64,000 nt of DNA, taken from Granulosicoccus sp045110475 (GTDB taxonomy: Bacteria; Pseudomonadota; Gammaproteobacteria; Granulosicoccales; Granulosicoccaceae). Made by a program: the position numbers and the translations under genes. Positions 60,215-64,000 of the stretch are shown here, in pieces; within the stretch, counting starts at the first letter, position 1, and every line of letters begins with the position of its first letter. Under the pieces are notes generated by a model. The model saw nothing but the letters and a program-made list of their open reading frames with translations. It was not told the DNA's origin and did no database searches. The stretch is taken from NCBI GenBank assembly GCA_045110475.1, contig JBGCGC010000080.1, forward strand, positions 1 through 64,000, read 5' to 3'.

Positions 60215-61136
60215 TTCGGTTGAAAAGGTGGTTGTAACTATCTCTATTGATACCGAATGTGATCATGATCCTCAATGGGTACGCTCAAAGCCGTTACGAT
60301 TTGACTCGATAGTAGAAGGTCTACCCCGGCGGTTGCAGCCGGCCTTTGAAGCGGTGGGTGCCATCCCCACTTATCTGCTGACAGTGGAAGTGCTGGAGGA
60401 CAAGGCAAGTGTTGATGTTCTGAATGCGTTGCCAGGGCGCTATGAGTACGGTACGCATCTGCATGCCGCTTTTATCGAACCGCAAAAAAAATATCACGAC
60501 TATGCCGGTGTCGATAGTCCTGACTTTCAGTGCAGCTACACCGCTGATATCGAATACCAGAAGCTGGCAAACCTGACAGCGTTGTTCGAATCAAAGCTGG
60601 GCCATAAACCGACGAGCTTTCGCGCTGGACGTTATGGTGCGTCTGTCGATTCGGTCAATTCGCTGCAGCGTCTTGGGTATAAGGTGGATACCAGCGTCAC
60701 GCCGCACATGCAGTGGCAGGAGCCAAATGCAAGGGTCGATTTCAGAAAGGCTCCCGAGCAACCGTATTTTCCGTCCCCGGTTGATCTTAGCCTGGCGCAC
60801 CCGTTTACCAGCGGTCGTATCCTTGAGGTTCCTGTCAGCGTCAAACCGAGACTGTTTCGTGACCCCCGTTGGTTCAGGCCATGGTTTGCCAGCGTCGAAC
60901 AGATGAAAGAGGTTTTCAGGTATCAGCTGCGACGCCATCCGCAGGTAAAGGTGTTGTCCATCAACATGATGTTTCACTCAATGGAGGTTATCGAAAAAGC
61001 ATCACCTTACCCGCAGAGTGCTGATGAGGTACGTCGGTTTATCGACGATATGCAGGCGGTGTTGCAATGGTGTGCCGATGAGGGTGCAAGCTTTGCCGGA
61101 CTGAGTGATCTGTACAACCTGTTTGCCGCGCATTAG
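60207..61136 (+). CDS. Polysaccharide deacetylase-like protein
   Basis: NodB-fold protein of about 310 aa. VVTISIDTECDHDP holds the first acidic motif, YEYGTHLHAAF the HXH metal ligands, FRAGRYGAS a third motif, and SINMMFHSMEV the C-terminal histidine motif, so a deacetylase on the polymer or repeat unit is plausible. The TTG at 60207 has GCGGAG 8 nt upstream and overlaps the GT4 stop by 8 nt; an ATG at 60129 would overlap GT4 by 86 nt and is less likely. A second deacetylase follows two genes on. Confidence 0.85.
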   Translation: MRNSVEKVVVTISIDTECDHDPQWVRSKPLRFDSIVEGLPRRLQPAFEAVGAIPTYLLTVEVLEDKASVDVLNALPGRYEYGTHLHAAFIEPQKKYHDYAGVDSPDFQCSYTADIEYQKLANLTALFESKLGHKPTSFRAGRYGASVDSVNSLQRLGYKVDTSVTPHMQWQEPNARVDFRKAPEQPYFPSPVDLSLAHPFTSGRILEVPVSVKPRLFRDPRWFRPWFASVEQMKEVFRYQLRRHPQVKVLSINMMFHSMEVIEKASPYPQSADEVRRFIDDMQAVLQWCADEGASFAGLSDLYNLFAAH

Positions 61137-61147
61137 CCACTGTTTCC

Positions 61148-62632
61148 ATGCCAGCGCCAGGACTTGTTCAGCACTTTCGAAATTATGCCTCTGCGGGTGT
61201 ATTGTCAGCGCTTGTCGGTGTGGTGAGTTTTCCGATCCTGACGCGTAATCTGAGTGTTGCTGACTACGGTATTGTCGGGCTGATTACCGCAAGCGCAACC
61301 TTGTTTATTTCGATCGGAAAGCTGGGTATGCAGAATGCCGTTATCCGCTTTTACGAGCAAATAAGAAATGCGAATATCGCGTTTAGTTTGCAGCAGATGA
61401 ACAGTACGGTCACCGCCATATTTTTTTCGCTGGCAGCTATTACCACCACGCTGTTTCTCATCGCAGGCTTGGTCATACTTCCCGGATTTGTTCAATACGA
61501 GGCTATTTCGACGCTATTCGTGTTTGCCTCAGCCATTGTGTTTGTTCGAATACTGGGTAGCGGTGTCATGAACTTTCTGCGCGCTCAGCAGCGCAGCGCC
61601 GAAGTGGCCATTGCGCAAAGCCTTGCCAGGTTTCTTAATCTGACACTGATTGTGGCGGTACTTCTTCTGAGCATACTTGAACCAGTCTCGGTCATAATCT
61701 GTCTGTTCCTTGCCGAGCTGGCGGGTGTCGTTTTTGTGGCTTATCAGTATCGGCCCGATTTCTATTTCAGCCGGCTGGCCCTGTCCAGCAAGCTTGCCAG
61801 AATCATGCTCGTTTATGGCGTGCCGCTGATGATTCTCGAGTCACTCAATATCGTACTGCGACTGAGTGATCGTTATCTGATTGAGGCTATGCTGGGCGTG
61901 GAAGAACTGGGACAGTACTCTGCATCCTACAACCTCGCCGCTTACCTGGACATCATTGTAGTTGGTGCTATTTTGCAAGCTGTCAAGCCTGCCTATATGC
62001 ATTTGTGGGAGACTCAGGGGCAAAGCCGCACCGCTGCATTCCTGTCTCGAAGCCTGTCGATCTATGTGGTCCTTGGTCTGCCTCTTATTGCGATGTTCTC
62101 TATAACCAGCCCGTATTTACTGAGTTTTCTTGCAGGTCCCAAATACGCAGAGGGTACCGTCATCATCCCGTACGTTGTGATGAGTTTCTGGCTCGAAGGC
62201 GCTATGTTGTTCCTTGGTGCAGGTTTGTATATTTTTAAAAATACCAAGTTGCTTATGTTCTGCAGTCTTGTGGCTACTATTATTAATCTGGGTTTAAACG
62301 TGTTGTTGATTCCTTATTTTGGTATCACTGGCGCCGCGGCGGTTACGGTGTTTACCTACGCAATCTTTCTTATTGCCGTTACATTGCTGTCCTTTGCGTA
62401 TGTCAGCTTTCGAATGGATTGGGTGGTGCCGTTGGTAATGTGCCTTGCAAGCCTGGTGACCTTCGCCGTGTTCAAGACGGTTGATTTCGGCAGTGATGTC
62501 TACAATTTTTTTCTAAAGGGCAGTATTGGAACATCGGTGCTTCTGCTATTAATCTGGGCGATGGTTCCCGAGTTGCGTCATTGGTTACAGCAGCACTTGC
62601 AAAAAATCAGTGCACGGAGGCGAATGCCATGA
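61148..62632 (+). CDS. Polysaccharide flippase (Wzx/MATE-like)
   Basis: Integral membrane protein of 494 aa with about twelve to fourteen hydrophobic segments. The N-terminus (FRNYASAGVLSALVGVVSFPILTRNLSVADYGIVGLITASATL) is the Polysacc_synt signature of O-antigen and EPS flippases, which move the lipid-linked repeat unit across the inner membrane. The C-terminal polysaccharide-synthase region (ILKNTKLLMFCSLVATIINLGLN-like) is also present. It ends with an ATGA overlap with the second deacetylase gene. Presence of a flippase, a Wzz-like protein and a ligase/polymerase-like gene points to a Wzy-dependent pathway. Confidence 0.92.
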   Translation: MPAPGLVQHFRNYASAGVLSALVGVVSFPILTRNLSVADYGIVGLITASATLFISIGKLGMQNAVIRFYEQIRNANIAFSLQQMNSTVTAIFFSLAAITTTLFLIAGLVILPGFVQYEAISTLFVFASAIVFVRILGSGVMNFLRAQQRSAEVAIAQSLARFLNLTLIVAVLLLSILEPVSVIICLFLAELAGVVFVAYQYRPDFYFSRLALSSKLARIMLVYGVPLMILESLNIVLRLSDRYLIEAMLGVEELGQYSASYNLAAYLDIIVVGAILQAVKPAYMHLWETQGQSRTAAFLSRSLSIYVVLGLPLIAMFSITSPYLLSFLAGPKYAEGTVIIPYVVMSFWLEGAMLFLGAGLYIFKNTKLLMFCSLVATIINLGLNVLLIPYFGITGAAAVTVFTYAIFLIAVTLLSFAYVSFRMDWVVPLVMCLASLVTFAVFKTVDFGSDVYNFFLKGSIGTSVLLLLIWAMVPELRHWLQQHLQKISARRRMP

Positions 62633-63522
62633 GTGTTGTACTGATGTATCACGGTGTTTTTCCTGACAACGATAAAAGCACTATTGACGCAGAAGATCAT
62701 CCGTATGCTGTAAGCCTGTCCAATTTTACGCATCAGCTTGATCTACTGGCTGAGCACAATGTTGGCTTGTATGGTAATGGTCAGGTTCCTGATGTGGTTA
62801 TTTCCTTCGATGATGGTCATGCGAGTAACCTGTCTCTGGCAGCACCGTTGCTTTTAGAGCGCAATCTGGCCGCCTATTTTTTTATCACCACCAATTTTAT
62901 TGATCGACGGTTAAATTTCCTGTCGAGTGACGAGCTGGCGGAGTTGTCGCGACTACCGGGTTTTTGCGTTGGCAGTCACGGCATGACGCACCGTTTTTTC
63001 GATGATATGAGCGTTGAAGAATCAAACAAGGAATTAACCGAAAGCCGGCAGAGGCTTGAGAGTATCTGCGGCTCGGCCTGTCGGTCCATTTCATTTCCCG
63101 GTGGACGCTTTGGGGTCCAGACACACAAACAACTGGTCAACGTAGGGTATAAACAGTGGTTCGGGTCGCAGACTGGTTTGATCAGCCCTGGCCGATTAAC
63201 AAACGAGGCGTCTTGCGACGGTGCTGTGCAAGTGGTCAGCGATCGCAAATCAGCGTCTGTACGCGAACGTCACGACAAACGCAGCACTGAGTTTTCCGAT
63301 CTGCCAGATCGCTGGTCACTAATGTCGCAATGTGATGCAGCGCCACTCGACAGGGTGGCTATCAGGCACAATACCCAAATGCCGGAATTTCGTCGCATCA
63401 CAAGTCAGGAGCCTGCCTACTTTCGACGCAAGCGTCTGAACAGTCAAGCTAAACGAATCGCTCGTCGGGTTATCGGCAATCGTCTTTATCATGGCCTCTA
63501 CAGATCCCTTGCGGTCCGCTAA
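62629..63522 (+). CDS. Polysaccharide deacetylase family protein
   Basis: The 297-aa protein has the NodB fold: VVLMYHGVFPDNDK at the N-terminus, PDVVISFDDGHASNLSLAAPLL with the catalytic Asp pair, CVGSHGMTHRFFDD with the metal histidines, and ISFPGGRFGVQTHKQLVNVGY. Active-site residues look complete. The start at 62629 overlaps the flippase stop. The C-terminal 40 residues are basic (QEPAYFRRKRLNSQAKRIARR) and overlap the next gene. With the other deacetylase it suggests a de-N- or de-O-acetylated polymer. Confidence 0.9.
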   Translation: MSVVLMYHGVFPDNDKSTIDAEDHPYAVSLSNFTHQLDLLAEHNVGLYGNGQVPDVVISFDDGHASNLSLAAPLLLERNLAAYFFITTNFIDRRLNFLSSDELAELSRLPGFCVGSHGMTHRFFDDMSVEESNKELTESRQRLESICGSACRSISFPGGRFGVQTHKQLVNVGYKQWFGSQTGLISPGRLTNEASCDGAVQVVSDRKSASVRERHDKRSTEFSDLPDRWSLMSQCDAAPLDRVAIRHNTQMPEFRRITSQEPAYFRRKRLNSQAKRIARRVIGNRLYHGLYRSLAVR

Positions 63523-64000
63523 AACACATCGCTCGCGCTCGCAAACGCCTGCCGAGGGTAATGCCAGCGTGCGCTCAGCCGGTATTCGACAAGCGGGTAT
63601 CCGGGGAAAAAGCCGCTCTGCGTTAAGGAAATTGCGTGAACTGCCCGGAGAGCCGGGGCTGACTTCAGGCTGGCCAAGTTTCGATGGCCTGAAACCTGTT
63701 CTCACCTTTCTGGCTGTTCCCGCTTGTCTGGTCATGGCAATAACCCTGACGGGTGGCCATTGGCCACCGGCAATGCTTTATGCGATAGCGATTGCGCTGG
63801 GGCTGGTGGTGGCGGCCAGCACTCTGCACAGTGTTGAGCTGGTGCTTGCCATTTTGCTGATTTATCTGCCGTTCTCCAAGATATTCGTCATACCCATTGC
63901 GCCGGGTATCAACGGAACCAATATGCTCCTGATTCTGGGTTTGTTCGCTTCGGTGCTCAAAATGCTGGCGACACGTCAAAAGCTTACTGATTTTCCGGCT
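63491..64000 (+). CDS. O-antigen ligase / EPS polymerase-like protein, partial
   Basis: An open frame from the ATG at 63491 runs off the window after 170 codons and overlaps the deacetylase gene by 32 nt. About 55 basic, polar residues (RSAKTHRSRSQTPAEG) are followed by hydrophobic segments: LKPVLTFLAVPACLVMAITL, AMLYAIAIALGLVVAASTLH, VELVLAILLIYLPFSKIFV, and the stretch PGINGTNMLLILGLF that recurs in the ligase/polymerase family. The product would polymerise or ligate the polysaccharide at the periplasmic face. The C-terminal part, with the diagnostic periplasmic loop, is outside the window. Confidence 0.7.
   Translation, partial: MASTDPLRSAKTHRSRSQTPAEGNASVRSAGIRQAGIRGKSRSALRKLRELPGEPGLTSGWPSFDGLKPVLTFLAVPACLVMAITLTGGHWPPAMLYAIAIALGLVVAASTLHSVELVLAILLIYLPFSKIFVIPIAPGINGTNMLLILGLFASVLKMLATRQKLTDFPA

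Overview
The window reads as a chromosomal segment of a Gram-negative gammaproteobacterium. Support comes from an LPS gene (kdsB), the gene order thrS-infC-rpmI-rplT-pheS-pheT-ihfA-merR-like-tRNA-Pro, the pair purB/roxA (ycfD), mnmA/hflD, acnB, and a copper-dependent cbb3-type oxidase. I suspect an environmental, possibly marine, lineage, but the sequence alone does not fix a genus. Genes are dense, often overlap by 4 nt, and lie mostly on the + strand in the first half.

Layout. 1-141 is the right part of a 166-bp palindromic repeat. 0.2-6.5 kb: kdsB, then an unusual cbb3 oxidase operon (subunit I with a CcoS-like N-terminal extension, CcoO, a one-heme CcoP-like subunit, and the copper ATPase CcoI). 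6.5-12.7 kb: a five-gene Dpp/Opp-type peptide ABC transporter with a nudF ADP-ribose pyrophosphatase at its end. 12.9-13.8 kb: two stand-alone receiver proteins. 13.8-16.6 kb (minus strand): roxA, purB, tRNA-Val. 16.8-24.7 kb: the translation/IHF block, with infC starting at ATT, and tRNA-Pro. 24.9-37.9 kb is accessory: an unknown acidic protein; a multi-domain glycosyltransferase; a DegT aminotransferase; a GNAT acetyltransferase; a GT41 (OGT/SPINDLY-like) protein glycosyltransferase; a secreted phosphoesterase-like lipoprotein; a secreted protein with three six-cysteine repeats; a decayed BrnT-BrnA toxin-antitoxin pair; and tRNA-Asn. 38-48.9 kb is mainly housekeeping: uvrB, acnB, a chemoreceptor, hflD, mnmA, a CysB-like LysR regulator, and a YdcF-type protein. 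49-64 kb is an exopolysaccharide locus: uronic-acid precursor genes, an initiating sugar-phosphate transferase, a Wza-like export lipoprotein, a Wzz/Wzc-like chain-length protein, a degenerate tyrosine-kinase-like ATPase, an outer-membrane barrel, GT4, two deacetylases, a Wzx-like flippase and the start of an O-antigen-ligase/polymerase-like gene that runs off the window. Its composition recalls the EPS loci that accompany exosortase/PEP-CTERM systems, but no exosortase gene lies in the window.

The most unusual signal is a set of palindromic repeats delimited by CTAG. There are three copies of a 166-bp element whose two 83-nt halves pair in register over the full length, plus a GC-rich 30-48-bp family with the same CTAG ends. 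In three places the TAG of the terminal CTAG is the stop codon of the neighbouring gene, and at 48989 a GC-rich end and a 166-bp element are joined exactly through one shared CTAG. No mobilising enzyme for them is visible here.
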